Shown piece after piece: positions 8,849 to 17,516 of a stretch of 64,000 bases of DNA. The translations under genes and the position numbers were made by a program. The notes under the pieces are model-generated. The model did not search any database, was not told the origin of the DNA, and was given only the letters and a program-made list of their open reading frames with translations. Every line of letters begins with the position of its first letter. The first letter of the stretch is position 1. The DNA is from Nocardioides anomalus (GTDB lineage: Bacteria; Actinomycetota; Actinomycetes; Propionibacteriales; Nocardioidaceae), in contig NZ_CP049257.1 in the NCBI RefSeq assembly GCF_011046535.1, forward strand, positions 1,922,001 to 1,986,000, given 5' to 3'.

Positions 8849-9205
8849 CTAGTCCAGCGCGGCGCGGATCTCGTCGTCGCTGGCCCCGAGGGCCCGGGCG
8901 TGCGCGAGGTAGGTCGCCGCGAGCTCGCGCACCCGCGCGCGGCGGGCGGCCTCGGGCAGGCGTCGCGCCTGGTCCGTGACCCGGGTGCCGCCGCCCCGGC
9001 GTGAGGTCAGCACGCCGGCCGCCTCCAGCTCGCGGTAGGTGCGGGCCACGGTGCCGACCGCGAGCCCCAGGTCGCCGGCCAGCTGCCGCAGGGGCGGCAG
9101 CCGGTCACCCGGGGCCAGGGCGCCCGTGCCCACCAGGTCGAGCAGCTGGCGGCGCAGCTGCTCGTACGGCGGGGTGGGGTCGGCCGGGTCGACGCTCAGC
9201 CTCAC
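8849..9205 (-). CDS. GntR-family (YtrA-type) transcriptional regulator
   Basis: 118 residues. A GntR winged helix fills residues 10-75 (PPYEQLRRQL, APGDRLPPLRQLAGDLGLAVGTVARTY), followed by only about 40 residues, which is the YtrA subfamily layout with a short dimerising tail. These regulators usually sit with and repress a membrane transporter operon. The GTG start overlaps the stop of the membrane protein upstream (GTGA). It probably binds the paired CTTGTG-N12-CACAAG-type palindromes at the operon promoter and so regulates itself. Confidence 0.85.
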   Translation of the reverse strand: MRLSVDPADPTPPYEQLRRQLLDLVGTGALAPGDRLPPLRQLAGDLGLAVGTVARTYRELEAAGVLTSRRGGGTRVTDQARRLPEAARRARVRELAATYLAHARALGASDDEIRAALD

Positions 9206-10086
9206 CCGCGGGGTCCCCGCCCGAGGTAGAGCCGGCCGAGGAGCCCGGCGACGCTGCCCAGCGACACGAGCGCGACCACGAGCAGGACGGCACCGACCGG
9301 GTGCGCCCAGCCGGGCGCGCAGGCCTCGGACAGTCCGGTCATGGCCGAGCCGGCGGTGGCGGCCAGACCGGCCAGCGGGAAGCCGAGCGCGACGCCGGTC
9401 GCGGCCACGACGACGTCGAGCGAGTCGCGCCGCAGCCGGTCGTCGCCCGCCTCGGTGTCGGCCATCCCGCGCGGTCGGTCGACCACCCGGCGCGCCGCGA
9501 GCGTCGCGGTGCCCAGGACGACCAGCAGCGCGATCGCGAGCGGACCGGTGTAGAACGCTCCCGGGTACGGCGAGCGCCGTTCACCCAGGCCTCCGGCCGA
9601 GCAGGCGAGCGCCCGCGCGTGGCCGAGGTCGTCGGTGCTCGCGGTCAGCGTGGTCAGCACCATGAGCGCGACCAGCAGGACCGCCTGGGTCGCGACCAGC
9701 CAGGCGGTCCACGGCAGGTGGTCGCGGACCCGCCGCGGCCGCAGCGACGCCGTGCGCGGCCCGGCCGGTGGGCGCGGCCGGATCACGGTCTCGCCGACCG
9801 CCGTGCCGGCCAGCACGCAGAGGCCGAGCACCGCCAGGGCCAGCATCTGGCCCCGTCCCAGGTCGCCCACTCGCCAGGTGAACGCCGCGAGCACCGTGCC
9901 GACGGCCAGGGCCAGCACCCGGACGGCGAGGACCTGCTGCCAGGCGCGCGCGGCCGGGGCGGTCTCCCCGCCGGGGCCGCCGAGGGCCACGACCACGGCG
10001 TGGGTCGCGCGGTAGAGCACCAGCACCACCAGGGCGCCGGCGCCGAGCGCGAACACCGCCAACTCGACGATCCCGATCCCGAACAC
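9202..10086 (-). CDS. Multi-spanning membrane protein, unknown function
   Basis: 294 residues with about six hydrophobic helices: residues 3-30, 48-66, 72-92, 123-145, 185-205 and two near 225-290. A DUF1648/permease-like protein co-transcribed with a YtrA-type GntR regulator is the closest description; I do not recognise a specific family. GTG 10086 is preceded by AAGGAG with 5-nt spacing, a strong ribosome site. It is the first gene of a two-gene operon, with the regulator second. Confidence 0.7.
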   Translation of the reverse strand: MFGIGIVELAVFALGAGALVVLVLYRATHAVVVALGGPGGETAPAARAWQQVLAVRVLALAVGTVLAAFTWRVGDLGRGQMLALAVLGLCVLAGTAVGETVIRPRPPAGPRTASLRPRRVRDHLPWTAWLVATQAVLLVALMVLTTLTASTDDLGHARALACSAGGLGERRSPYPGAFYTGPLAIALLVVLGTATLAARRVVDRPRGMADTEAGDDRLRRDSLDVVVAATGVALGFPLAGLAATAGSAMTGLSEACAPGWAHPVGAVLLVVALVSLGSVAGLLGRLYLGRGPRG

Positions 10087-10095
10087 ACCCGCTCC

Positions 10096-10117
10096 TTGTG
10101 CCAAGGTCCTGACACAA
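10096..10117. promoter_or_regulatory. GntR operator 1, TTGTG-N12-CACAA
   Basis: Inverted repeat TTGTG (10096-10100) and CACAA (10113-10117) with a 12-bp spacer. It covers the ribosome site and the expected transcription start of the membrane protein/GntR operon. An identical arrangement occurs 45 bp away. Confidence 0.65.
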
Positions 10118-10120
10118 CGG

Positions 10121-10149
10121 ATCCTGCGACCCCACCCGCCTTGTGTCAA
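10121..10149 (-). promoter_or_regulatory. Promoter of the membrane protein-gntR operon
   Basis: On the minus strand TTGACA (10149-10144) and CAGGAT (10126-10121) are separated by 17 bp, a consensus housekeeping sigma promoter. The -35 lies inside operator 2 and the start region inside operator 1. Confidence 0.7.
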
Positions 10150-10162
10150 GCACCTGCCACAA
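10141..10162. promoter_or_regulatory. GntR operator 2, TTGTG-N12-CACAA
   Basis: Second inverted repeat, TTGTG (10141-10145) and CACAA (10158-10162), again with a 12-bp spacer. It overlaps the -35 box. The 45-bp offset from operator 1 is about four helical turns, so both dimers would lie on the same face. Confidence 0.65.
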
Positions 10163-10191
10163 GGTCAGCGCGCGGTTGCACCCACCGACCG

Positions 10192-10578
10192 TCAGGCGAG
10201 CCCAGGAGGAGCGGGGACGTTCACCGTCGGCGTCGCGCCACCGGCTCGGGCGATGACCGCCACCGAGGGCAGGTCGGTCGGGTTGGACTCGCGGTGCACG
10301 GTGAAGGCCGGCACGTGCACGAAGTCGCCGGCCTCGGCGTCGACGTGGCCGTCGAAGCCCTCGAACTCCAGGCGGAGCACGCCCTGCACGACGTACAGGC
10401 TGGTCTCGTTGCGGTCGTGGTGGTGCCACCCGCTGAGGGCGCCGGGCTGGGTGGTGACGCGCCCGGACCACAGGATCGGCAGCTCGAAGGCGCGCTCGCG
10501 GTGCATGCCGGGGGTCGGGTCGGCGGCCTCGAGCTCGTCGAAGCGCACGACGCGGACCGGTACGACGGGATCGCTCAC
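10192..10578 (-). CDS. Cupin-domain protein
   Basis: 128-residue single cupin. Metal ligands are visible in GWHHHDRNETSLYV (cupin motif 1, about residues 45-58) and HVPAFTVHRESNP (motif 2, about 90-102). Small stand-alone cupins of this type can be dioxygenases, isomerases or sensors; the substrate is not evident. The GTG start overlaps the stop of the MmpL gene (GTGA), so the two are co-translated and the cupin may act on the same compound or stress. Confidence 0.75.
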   Translation of the reverse strand: MSDPVVPVRVVRFDELEAADPTPGMHRERAFELPILWSGRVTTQPGALSGWHHHDRNETSLYVVQGVLRLEFEGFDGHVDAEAGDFVHVPAFTVHRESNPTDLPSVAVIARAGGATPTVNVPAPPGLA

Positions 10579-12599
10579 CCGCCCAGGGTGGCAGACGGGC
10601 GGGCCGGGCGTCGCGGCCACCAGAACCGGTCGCCCAGGCGCAGGGCCAGGGCGGGCACGAGCACGGTCCGCACCACCAGGGTGTCGAGCAGGACGCCGAT
10701 GCAGATGATGGTGCCGAGCTGGGCCAGCACGACCAGCGGCAGCACGCCGAGCACCGCGAACACGGCGGCCAGCAGGATGCCGGCGCTGGTGATGACCCCG
10801 CCGGTGGCGGCGAGCGCGCGCAGCATGCCCTCCCGGCTGCCGTGCTCGACGGCCTCCTCGCGCGCCCGCGTGACGAGGAAGATGTTGTAGTCCACGCCGA
10901 GGGCGACGAGGAACAGGAAGGCCAGCAGGGGTACGCCGACGTCGAGCGCGTCGAAGCCGAGCACGCCGGTGAACACCCACCACGAGACGCCCAGGCTGGC
11001 CGCGAACGTCGCGAGCACCGTGGCCACGAGCAGCAGCGGCGCGACCAGCGAGCGGAGCAGGAGCACCAGCGCGACGAGGACCAGGCCGAGGATGAGCGGC
11101 AGGATCACCAGCTCGTCGCGCTGGGCGCCGTCGCGCTCGTCGATGGTCTCCGCCTCGGTGCCGCCCACGTGGGTGTCGTCGAAGCCGGCCAGGTCCGAGC
11201 GGAGGGTGCGCACGTCGTCGGCGGCCGCGCTCGAGCCGGGGTCGGCGTCCAGGACGGCGTCGATCTGGGTGGTGCCGTCGCCCTGGGCGGTGATGCGCGC
11301 GCTGTCCACCACCGACGAGCCCTCGACGGCGGCCAGGACCTGCTGGCCGTCGGCGCGGGTCAGCACCTGGGTGGGGTCGGAGGTGCCGGCCGGGAAGGAC
11401 TGGGCCAGCCGCTCGGAGGCGGCGATCGCCTCGGGCTCGTCCAGGAACTGGTCGGCGTTGTCGAGGCCGGTGCGGATGCCGAGCAGACCGGAGCCCAGCG
11501 CGACGACGAGGAGCAGCGTGCCGGCGATGAACGCCGACGGCCGGGCGGCCACCCGGTCGCCCACCCGCCGCCACAGCGAGCGGGTCTCGACGATGGACAC
11601 CTCGCCCTCGCGCGGCACCCGCGGCCAGAAGACCCAGCGCCCGAACAGCACCAGCGCCGCCGGCAGCACGACCAGGACGAAGGTCGCGGCCACCACGACG
11701 CCGACGGCGCAGGCCAGGCCCAGCCCCCGCGTGGTCGGCACGAGCGAGAGCAGCAGGGTGAGCAGGCCGAGCACGACGGTGGTCGCGCTGGCCAGCACGG
11801 CCTCGGCGGTGCGGCGTACGGCGAGCGCCATCGCCTCGTGCCGCGACGCGTGGCGGCGCAGCTCGTCGCGGTAGCGCGAGATGAGCAGCAGCGCGTAGTC
11901 GGTGCCGGCGCCGAAGACCAGCACCGAGAGGATGCCGACCGTCGACTCGTCCCACGCGGTGCCGGTCAGGGCCAGCACGTGCGTGGCCAGCACGGCCGAG
12001 AGCCGGTCGGCGGCGCCGACCACGACCAGCGGGACGATCCACAGCAGCGGGCTGCGGTAGGTCAGCACCAGCAGCAGCGCGACCACGCCGGCGGTGACGA
12101 GGAGCAGCCGGGTGTTGGCGCCGTCGAAGACCGCGGCCAGGTCGGCCTGGACCGCGGCGGGTCCGGTGACCTGCGCGGTCACCCCGTCCGGGGCGCCGCG
12201 GTCGAGATCGGTGCGCAGCGCGTCGACCCGATCGGCGTTCTGGGTGGCCGACGTGGCCTCGACCGGCACGACGGCCAGCGCCGCGGTGCCGTCCTGCGCC
12301 GGGACCAGGGCGACGTCCTGGCCGAGCCCCGTCGCCTGCTGCTGGAGCGCACCCAGCTGTGCCTGGCTCAGCGCGCCCTCGTCGGCGGTCCAGAGCACGA
12401 TCGCCACCGAGGCGTCGTCGGCGGGCAGCCGGTCCCGCAGCTGCGCGGCGAGGGTGCTGTCGGCACCCCTCGGCAACGCGTCGGTGGACCTCGCGTCGTG
12501 CTCGGCCTCGCCCAGCAGCCCGATGAGGGCGCCGGCGAACAGCAGGGGGAGGAGGGCGACCAACCACGCCGTACGACGTCCGGTGAGCACCGGGACCAT
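10575..12599 (-). CDS. MmpL/RND-type exporter
   Basis: 674 residues with the duplicated RND layout: helix 1 at about 10-30, a periplasmic loop to about 165, a block of five helices (170-345), a second periplasmic loop, and a last block of helices from about 510 to 655. The MmpL-type Asp-Tyr motifs are present in both halves (GAGTDYALLLISRYR and GVDYNIFLVTRAREE). MmpL proteins export lipids, siderophores or drugs using the proton gradient. ATG 12599 is preceded by AGGAG. It is divergent from a MarR regulator across a palindrome and followed by an overlapping cupin gene. Confidence 0.9.
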   Translation of the reverse strand: MVPVLTGRRTAWLVALLPLLFAGALIGLLGEAEHDARSTDALPRGADSTLAAQLRDRLPADDASVAIVLWTADEGALSQAQLGALQQQATGLGQDVALVPAQDGTAALAVVPVEATSATQNADRVDALRTDLDRGAPDGVTAQVTGPAAVQADLAAVFDGANTRLLLVTAGVVALLLVLTYRSPLLWIVPLVVVGAADRLSAVLATHVLALTGTAWDESTVGILSVLVFGAGTDYALLLISRYRDELRRHASRHEAMALAVRRTAEAVLASATTVVLGLLTLLLSLVPTTRGLGLACAVGVVVAATFVLVVLPAALVLFGRWVFWPRVPREGEVSIVETRSLWRRVGDRVAARPSAFIAGTLLLVVALGSGLLGIRTGLDNADQFLDEPEAIAASERLAQSFPAGTSDPTQVLTRADGQQVLAAVEGSSVVDSARITAQGDGTTQIDAVLDADPGSSAAADDVRTLRSDLAGFDDTHVGGTEAETIDERDGAQRDELVILPLILGLVLVALVLLLRSLVAPLLLVATVLATFAASLGVSWWVFTGVLGFDALDVGVPLLAFLFLVALGVDYNIFLVTRAREEAVEHGSREGMLRALAATGGVITSAGILLAAVFAVLGVLPLVVLAQLGTIICIGVLLDTLVVRTVLVPALALRLGDRFWWPRRPARPSATLGG

Positions 12600-12629
12600 G
12601 CCAGACTCCTGGGTTGAGCGAGTAGGATC

Positions 12630-12644
12630 GCTAAGCAACTTAGC
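12630..12644. promoter_or_regulatory. MarR operator between mmpL-like and marR genes
   Basis: GCTAAG-CAA-CTTAGC is a perfect 6-3-6 palindrome between the divergent genes. TAGGAT (12623-12628), a good -10 box reading toward the MarR gene, directly precedes it, so binding would cover the MarR transcription start. Confidence 0.65.
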
Positions 12645-12665
12645 AACCAAGTGGGTGAGACAAAA

Positions 12666-13148
12666 GTGGCCCAGACCGGCGACGTGTCCGGCGGCCGGAT
12701 CCCGTCCGGAGCGACTCTCGCGCTGCGCGACCTCGTCGGCGCAGGACTGCGGCTGCGGCACGCCGTGTCCCGCCGGGCCGGGCTGTCGGAGACAGAGATG
12801 ACCACGCTGGACCACCTGAGCCGCGCGCCGATGGGGCCGGCCGAGGTGGCGCGGCTGCTCGAGGTATCCACCGCCGCGTCCACCGGGATCGTGGACCGGC
12901 TGGTCGAGCGCGGTCACGCCGAGCGGCGCCCGCACGCCGACGACCGCCGGCGGGTCGAGGTGCACCTCACCGAGTCAGGGCAGCGCGAGATCCTCGGTCA
13001 CCTGGCGCCGATGTTCGCCGGCCTCGCCGAGCTCGACGCCTCGTTCACCGCGGACGAGCTGGCCGTGGTGGAGCGCTACCTGCGCCGGGCCGCCGGCGCC
13101 TTCGAGGCGGTCACGCACCCGCCGGCGCAGTCCCCGCCAGCGCGATGA
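12666..13148 (+). CDS. MarR-family regulator
   Basis: 160 residues with a MarR winged helix at about 45-125 (LDHLSRAPMGPAEVARLLEVSTAASTG recognition region, then the basic wing RRPHADDRRRVEVHLT). GTG 12666 is preceded by GGTGAG at normal spacing; an upstream GTG 12651 lies too close to the operator. Its divergent position suggests it represses the MmpL-cupin operon and itself until a ligand binds. The 3' end overlaps the end of ipdE2 by 38 bp, tail to tail. Confidence 0.85.
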   Translation: MAQTGDVSGGRIPSGATLALRDLVGAGLRLRHAVSRRAGLSETEMTTLDHLSRAPMGPAEVARLLEVSTAASTGIVDRLVERGHAERRPHADDRRRVEVHLTESGQREILGHLAPMFAGLAELDASFTADELAVVERYLRRAAGAFEAVTHPPAQSPPAR

Positions 13149-14070
13149 GCCGGCGGTGCACGTGGGGTGCGCCGTAGAGCTGACCGAGCGCGTGGGCGCG
13201 CTTGAACACCCGCTGGGCGTCGTGCTCCCACGTGATGGCGATGCCGCCGTGCAGCTGCACGGTCTCGGCCGCCACCCGGCTCAGCGCGTCGGAGCAGTAG
13301 GACTTGGCCACGTGCGCGAGCCGCTCGGCGTCGGGCGTGTCGTGCGCGACGGCGTACGCCGCGGCCCAGGCGGCCGAGCGGGACATCTCGACCAGGACGT
13401 GCAGGTCGGCCATCCGGTGCTTGAGGGCCTGGAAGGAGCCGATCGGCCGCCCGAACTGCACCCGCTCCCGGCTGTAGGCCACCGTCATCTCGAGTGCCCG
13501 GGAGGCCAGCCCGACCGACAGCGCGGCGACGCCGACGGCGCCGACCAGGTCGGCCCGCGCCCGGGCCGCGCCCGCGTCGCCGATCTCGCGACCGCCCGCC
13601 TCCGGCACGACGCCGAGGTGGAGGGTCTGGTCCATCGACGCCAGCGCCCGGCCCGGTCCGTCGGCCAGCAGCAGCGCGTCGCCGGCCACCAGCAGCACCG
13701 CGGCCCGGTCGGCCCAGAGGGCGGGCTCGCCCGGCACCGCGAAGGCCGCGAGCTCGCCCGCCGCGATCCGGGGCAGCAGCTCCGCCCGGGCCTCGTCGGT
13801 GCCGCCGGCCAGCAGGGCCTCGGCCGCCACCACCGAGGCCAGCAGCGGCGACGGCACGAGTGAGCGCCCGACCTCCTCGAGCACGAGCGCCGCCTCGACC
13901 AGGGAGGCCCCCGCGCCGTCGTGCTCCTCGGGGACCGCGAGCGCGGCCACGCCCACCTCCTCGCTGAGCGCCCGCCAGAGCTCGTCCTCGCCGGCGTCGG
14001 CCCGCTTGTCGAGCAGCGCGCGGACGGTGTTCGCGAGGGCCTGCTGCTCCTCGGAGAGCGCGAAGTCCAT
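13111..14070 (-). CDS. ipdE2: Acyl-CoA dehydrogenase beta subunit for HIP degradation
   Basis: 319-residue acyl-CoA dehydrogenase, short like the beta subunits of the steroid-type alpha2beta2 enzymes. In M. tuberculosis IpdE2 (FadE33) pairs with IpdE1 (FadE30) to dehydrogenate 5-hydroxy-HIP-CoA. The ERVQFGRPIGSFQALKHR segment and the closing TVQLHGGIAITWEHD are classic. It is the last gene of fadD3-fadE31-fadE32-ipdE2, the order of Rv3561-Rv3564, with ipdE1 in the divergent operon. The start is coupled to fadE32 (TGATG overlap). Confidence 0.85.
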   Translation of the reverse strand: MDFALSEEQQALANTVRALLDKRADAGEDELWRALSEEVGVAALAVPEEHDGAGASLVEAALVLEEVGRSLVPSPLLASVVAAEALLAGGTDEARAELLPRIAAGELAAFAVPGEPALWADRAAVLLVAGDALLLADGPGRALASMDQTLHLGVVPEAGGREIGDAGAARARADLVGAVGVAALSVGLASRALEMTVAYSRERVQFGRPIGSFQALKHRMADLHVLVEMSRSAAWAAAYAVAHDTPDAERLAHVAKSYCSDALSRVAAETVQLHGGIAITWEHDAQRVFKRAHALGQLYGAPHVHRRLIALAGTAPAGA

Positions 14071-14903
14071 CAGACCGCCCCGTCCGTCAGCGCCTCGAGC
14101 AGCCGCTGCCGGTGCACCGCGGGCGTGCCCCACGCCGTGAGGAGCGCGCGGATCTTGGTCAGCCACAGCGACAGGTCGAGCTCGGCGGTGTAGCCGATGG
14201 CGCCGTGGACCTGGAGCCCGGTGCGCGCGGAGCGGTACGCCGCGTCGCCCGCGGCGACCTTGGCCGCCGAGGTCGGCACCTCGCCGAGGGCCGCGCCGAG
14301 GACCAGCGGGCGGGCGAAGTCCAGGGCGATCCGCACGTCGGCCAGCGCGTGCTTGACGGCCTGGTAGGACCCGATCGGTCGGCCGAACTGCCGGCGCTGC
14401 TTCACGTAGGCCACCGAGTCGGCCAGCACGCGCTCGCCGGCCCCGAGCAGCTGCGCGGAGACCGCGAGCACGGCGCGGTCGAACGCGGCCTCGTCGACCG
14501 CCTCGGTGGCCTCGACCTGGAACAGCCGTCGTGTCCGGTCGACGGACACCTGCGGCGCACCCAGCCCCGGGAGGCCGGCGGCGTCGGCGTCCAGGGCCAG
14601 CGGCACGTGGGGCGGCACGGCGACCGTGCCGATGCCGTCCTCGCGGCCGAGGTAGGCCACCGACTCCACCCAGGGCCCCGGCACGGCGTGGAAGCCGAGC
14701 CGCTCGAAGGCGACGGCGAGGAAGACCGGCGCGTCGGCCACCGAGGTCACGCCGAGCTCGGCCAGCCGCGCCCACAGCGCGAGCCCGGGCTCGTGGTCGC
14801 CGTCGGCCCAGGCGCGGGCGACCGCCGGGGTGCCGGCCGCGCCGAGCAGCGCGTCGAGCGAGGCGGCGAAGTCGCGGTGCTCGGCGTCGAGCTCGAACCT
14901 CAT
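14070..14903 (-). CDS. fadE32: Acyl-CoA dehydrogenase subunit, FadE32 type
   Basis: 277 residues, a reduced acyl-CoA dehydrogenase of the steroid heteromeric class, expected to pair with the FadE31-type subunit next to it. It keeps the RRQFGRPIGSYQAVKHALAD segment and LQVHGAIGYTAE near the end, but its N-terminal half is short. In mycobacteria FadE31/FadE32 act late in HIP breakdown on opened-ring CoA thioesters. The assignment to fadE32 rests on size and position (second acyl-CoA dehydrogenase after fadD3). Its start region overlaps the fadE31 stop. Confidence 0.82.
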   Translation of the reverse strand: MRFELDAEHRDFAASLDALLGAAGTPAVARAWADGDHEPGLALWARLAELGVTSVADAPVFLAVAFERLGFHAVPGPWVESVAYLGREDGIGTVAVPPHVPLALDADAAGLPGLGAPQVSVDRTRRLFQVEATEAVDEAAFDRAVLAVSAQLLGAGERVLADSVAYVKQRRQFGRPIGSYQAVKHALADVRIALDFARPLVLGAALGEVPTSAAKVAAGDAAYRSARTGLQVHGAIGYTAELDLSLWLTKIRALLTAWGTPAVHRQRLLEALTDGAV

Positions 14904-16039
14904 CCCCGGGCCTCCCTCGGCAGCCCGAGGATGCGCTCGGCGACGATGTTGCGCTGGATCTCGTTGGTGCCGGCGTAGATCGGGCCGGACAGCGCGAAGG
15001 TGTAGCCGTCCAGCCACGACGACGCCAGCTCGGCCCCGGGGCCGAGGAGGTCCAGGGCCGCCTCGTGCAGCGCGATGTCGAGCTCGGACCAGAAGATCTT
15101 GTTGACCGAGCCGGCCGCGCCCAGGTCGCCGCCGGCGGCGAGCCGGGTCACCGTGCCCCAGGTGTAGAGCCGGTAGGCCTGGGCGCCCAGCCACGCGTCG
15201 ACGACCCGGTCGGCGACGCGCTCGTCGGGGCGCTCGGCGTACAGCGCGAGCAGGCGGTCGGCCGCGGCGCAGAACCGGCCGGGGGAGCGCAGCGACAGGC
15301 CGCGCTCGTTGCCGGCCGTCGACATCGCCACGCGCCAGCCGTCGCCCGGTGCGCCGAGGACGTCGGCGTCGGGGACGAAGACGTCCTCGAAGAACAGCTC
15401 GGCGAACCCGGCCTCGCCGTCCAGCTGCGCGATCGGGCGCACGGTCACGCCGTCGGCGTCGAGCGGGAACAGGAAGTAGGTGAGCCCGCGGTGCCGCTCG
15501 GCCTCGGGGTCGGAGCGGAACAGCCCGAAGCCCCAGTGCGCGAACGCCGCGCGCGAGGACCAGGTCTTCTGTCCGTTGAGGACCCAGCCGCCGCGCTCGT
15601 CGTCGCGCCGGGCGGTGGACCGCAGCGAGGCCAGGTCGGAGCCGGCCTCGGGCTCGGACCAGGCCTGGGCCCAGATCCGCTCACCCGTCGCCATCGACGG
15701 CAGGAACCGGTCGCGCTGCTCCGGGGTGCCGTGGTCGAACAGGATCGGGGCCAGCAGGAAGATGCCGTTCTGCGACACCCGGCCGGGGGCGCCGGCGCGG
15801 TGGTACTCCTCCTCGAAGACCACCCACTCGACCAGCGAGGCGTCGCGGCCGTGGTACTCCTCGGGCCACGACACCACCGACCAGCGGGCCTCGGCGAGCC
15901 GGGCCTCCCACTCCTGGTGGCGCGCGAAGCCGTCGGCGGTGTCCATGGACGGCAGCGGCTCGGCCGGCACGTGCGCGGCCAGCCAGGCGCGCACCTCGGC
16001 CTGGAACGCGCGCTCATCGGCGCTCAGCTCAAGGTCCAC
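14900..16039 (-). CDS. fadE31: Acyl-CoA dehydrogenase subunit, FadE31 type
   Basis: 379-residue acyl-CoA dehydrogenase of the alpha type. Typical blocks are AQAWSEPEAGSDLASL (about 125-140), WVLNGQKTWSS and, at the C-terminus, PIYAGTNEIQRNIVAERILGLP, which contains the FAD-binding Gly-Thr-Asn-Glu-Ile stretch. It follows fadD3 directly, overlapping its stop by 11 bp, as in the mycobacterial fadD3-fadE31 pair. Expected to work with FadE32 on CoA thioesters formed after HIP ring opening. Confidence 0.85.
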   Translation of the reverse strand: MDLELSADERAFQAEVRAWLAAHVPAEPLPSMDTADGFARHQEWEARLAEARWSVVSWPEEYHGRDASLVEWVVFEEEYHRAGAPGRVSQNGIFLLAPILFDHGTPEQRDRFLPSMATGERIWAQAWSEPEAGSDLASLRSTARRDDERGGWVLNGQKTWSSRAAFAHWGFGLFRSDPEAERHRGLTYFLFPLDADGVTVRPIAQLDGEAGFAELFFEDVFVPDADVLGAPGDGWRVAMSTAGNERGLSLRSPGRFCAAADRLLALYAERPDERVADRVVDAWLGAQAYRLYTWGTVTRLAAGGDLGAAGSVNKIFWSELDIALHEAALDLLGPGAELASSWLDGYTFALSGPIYAGTNEIQRNIVAERILGLPREARG

Positions 16040-17495
16040 GGCGCAGCTCCGCCTTCAGCACCTTGCCGGACAGGTTGCGGGGGAGCGCGTCGACCCGCTC
16101 GACCAGGCGCGGCACCTTGAAGTTGGCCAGTCGCTCGCGCGCGAAGGCCACGACGTCCTCCGGGGTCACGTCGCCGACGACGAAGGCCTTGCCGACCTCG
16201 CCGAGCCGCTCGTCGGGGACACCGACGACCGCGACGTCGGCGACGCCGTCCATGCGCAGCAGGGCCTGCTCGACCTCGGCCGGGTAGACGTTGAAGCCGC
16301 CGGAGATGTACATGTCCTTGAGCCGGTCGGTGATGCGCAGGTTGCCGTCGTCGTCGAGGGAGCCGATGTCGCCGGTGTGCAGCCAGCCGTCCGCGTCGAT
16401 GGCCTCGCGGGTGGCCTCGGGGTCGTCGAGGTAGCCGAGCATGACGTGCTCGCCGCGGACCAGCAGCTCGCCGTTGTCCGCGATGCGCATCTGCATGCCG
16501 GGGATGGCGCGCCCGTTGGTGGTGGCCACGGTCTCGGCCGAGTCGCCCTCGCGGCACATGCTCACCACGACGGCCTCGGTCATCCCGAAGGCCGTGACGA
16601 CCTGGTCGATGCCCAGCTCGTCGCGCATCCGCTCGATGAGGACGACGGGTACGACGGCCGCACCGGTCACTGCCAGCCGCAGGCTCGACAGGTCGTGCTC
16701 GGCGCGGTCGGGTGCCGCGAGGATCGACTGGTAGAGCGTCGGCGCGCCCGGGAACACCGTGATCCGCTCGGCCTCGATGAGCCGCATGGTCGCGCCGACG
16801 TCGAAGGTGGCCACGGGGTAGAGCGTGCAGCCGGTGAGCAGCCCGACCACGATGCCGACCTTGTAGCCGAAGGAGTGGAAGAACGGGTTGACCGCCAGGT
16901 AGCGGTCGTCCTGCCGCACGCCGCCCAGCTCGGCCCAGGCGCGGGCCACCCCGATGGTCTGGCGGTGCGCGCTCATCGCGCCCTTGGAGCGGCCCGTCGT
17001 GCCCGAGGTGAAGAGGATGTCGGCCACGTCGTCGGGTCCGACGTCCGCGTGGCGCAGGCCCTCGCCGCCCCGTGCGGTCGCGACGAGGTCGGCCAGCGTG
17101 ACGACGTCGGCGCTCAGGCCGGCGTCGGCCAGCTCGCGCCGCTGGTCGCGCCCCAGGAACCCGTCGTGCACGACGACCAGCGCGGCGTGGGTCCGCTCGG
17201 CGACGTCGGCGACCTCGGGGCCGACGTAGCGGCTGTTGACCGGCACGAGCACCCCGCCGGCGTACGACACGGCGAGCGCGGCGACGGCCCAGTCGATGCT
17301 GTTCGGGCCCCAGAGCACCACCCGGTCGCCACAGCGCACGCCGCGGGCGACGTAGGCCTCGCTGGTCCTCTCCACGAGGTCGAGGAGCTCGGCGTAGGAG
17401 ATCTCGCGGTCGCCCTCGACGTAGGCCGCGTGGTCGCCGAACCGCTCCGCGGCCTCGCGGAGCAGGGAGGGGAGCGTCTGCGACAAACCAAGCAT
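16029..17495 (-). CDS. fadD3: HIP-CoA ligase
   Basis: 488-residue AMP-forming acyl-CoA synthetase. FadD3 activates HIP, the C/D-ring propionate left after HsaD, to HIP-CoA, the entry to the KstR2 pathway. The P-loop-like LFTSGTTGRSKGAM is at about residue 160, the adenylate motif DGWLHTGDIG near 380 and the catalytic lysine region LSGKVLK near the C-terminus. Stretches such as ITDRLKDMYI-GGFNVYPAEVEQ are nearly the same in mycobacterial FadD3. ATG 17495 lies inside the putative KstR2 operator; TTG 17486 is an alternative. Divergent from ipdE1. Confidence 0.9.
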   Translation of the reverse strand: MLGLSQTLPSLLREAAERFGDHAAYVEGDREISYAELLDLVERTSEAYVARGVRCGDRVVLWGPNSIDWAVAALAVSYAGGVLVPVNSRYVGPEVADVAERTHAALVVVHDGFLGRDQRRELADAGLSADVVTLADLVATARGGEGLRHADVGPDDVADILFTSGTTGRSKGAMSAHRQTIGVARAWAELGGVRQDDRYLAVNPFFHSFGYKVGIVVGLLTGCTLYPVATFDVGATMRLIEAERITVFPGAPTLYQSILAAPDRAEHDLSSLRLAVTGAAVVPVVLIERMRDELGIDQVVTAFGMTEAVVVSMCREGDSAETVATTNGRAIPGMQMRIADNGELLVRGEHVMLGYLDDPEATREAIDADGWLHTGDIGSLDDDGNLRITDRLKDMYISGGFNVYPAEVEQALLRMDGVADVAVVGVPDERLGEVGKAFVVGDVTPEDVVAFARERLANFKVPRLVERVDALPRNLSGKVLKAELRRGP

Positions 17496-17504
17496 TTGCT
17501 TGGT
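17487..17504. promoter_or_regulatory. Putative KstR2 operator, fadD3/ipdE1
   Basis: ACCAAGCATTTGCTTGGT is an 18-bp palindrome with only the central pair unmatched. The half-sites AnCAAG and CTTGnT are those of mycobacterial KstR2, but here they are separated by 6 bp (CATTTG) instead of 2. An identical copy lies at 31930-31947. TAGCGT (17504-17509) leaves the right arm 7 nt before the ipdE1 start. Confidence 0.75.
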
Positions 17505-17516
17505 AGCGTAGCGCAC

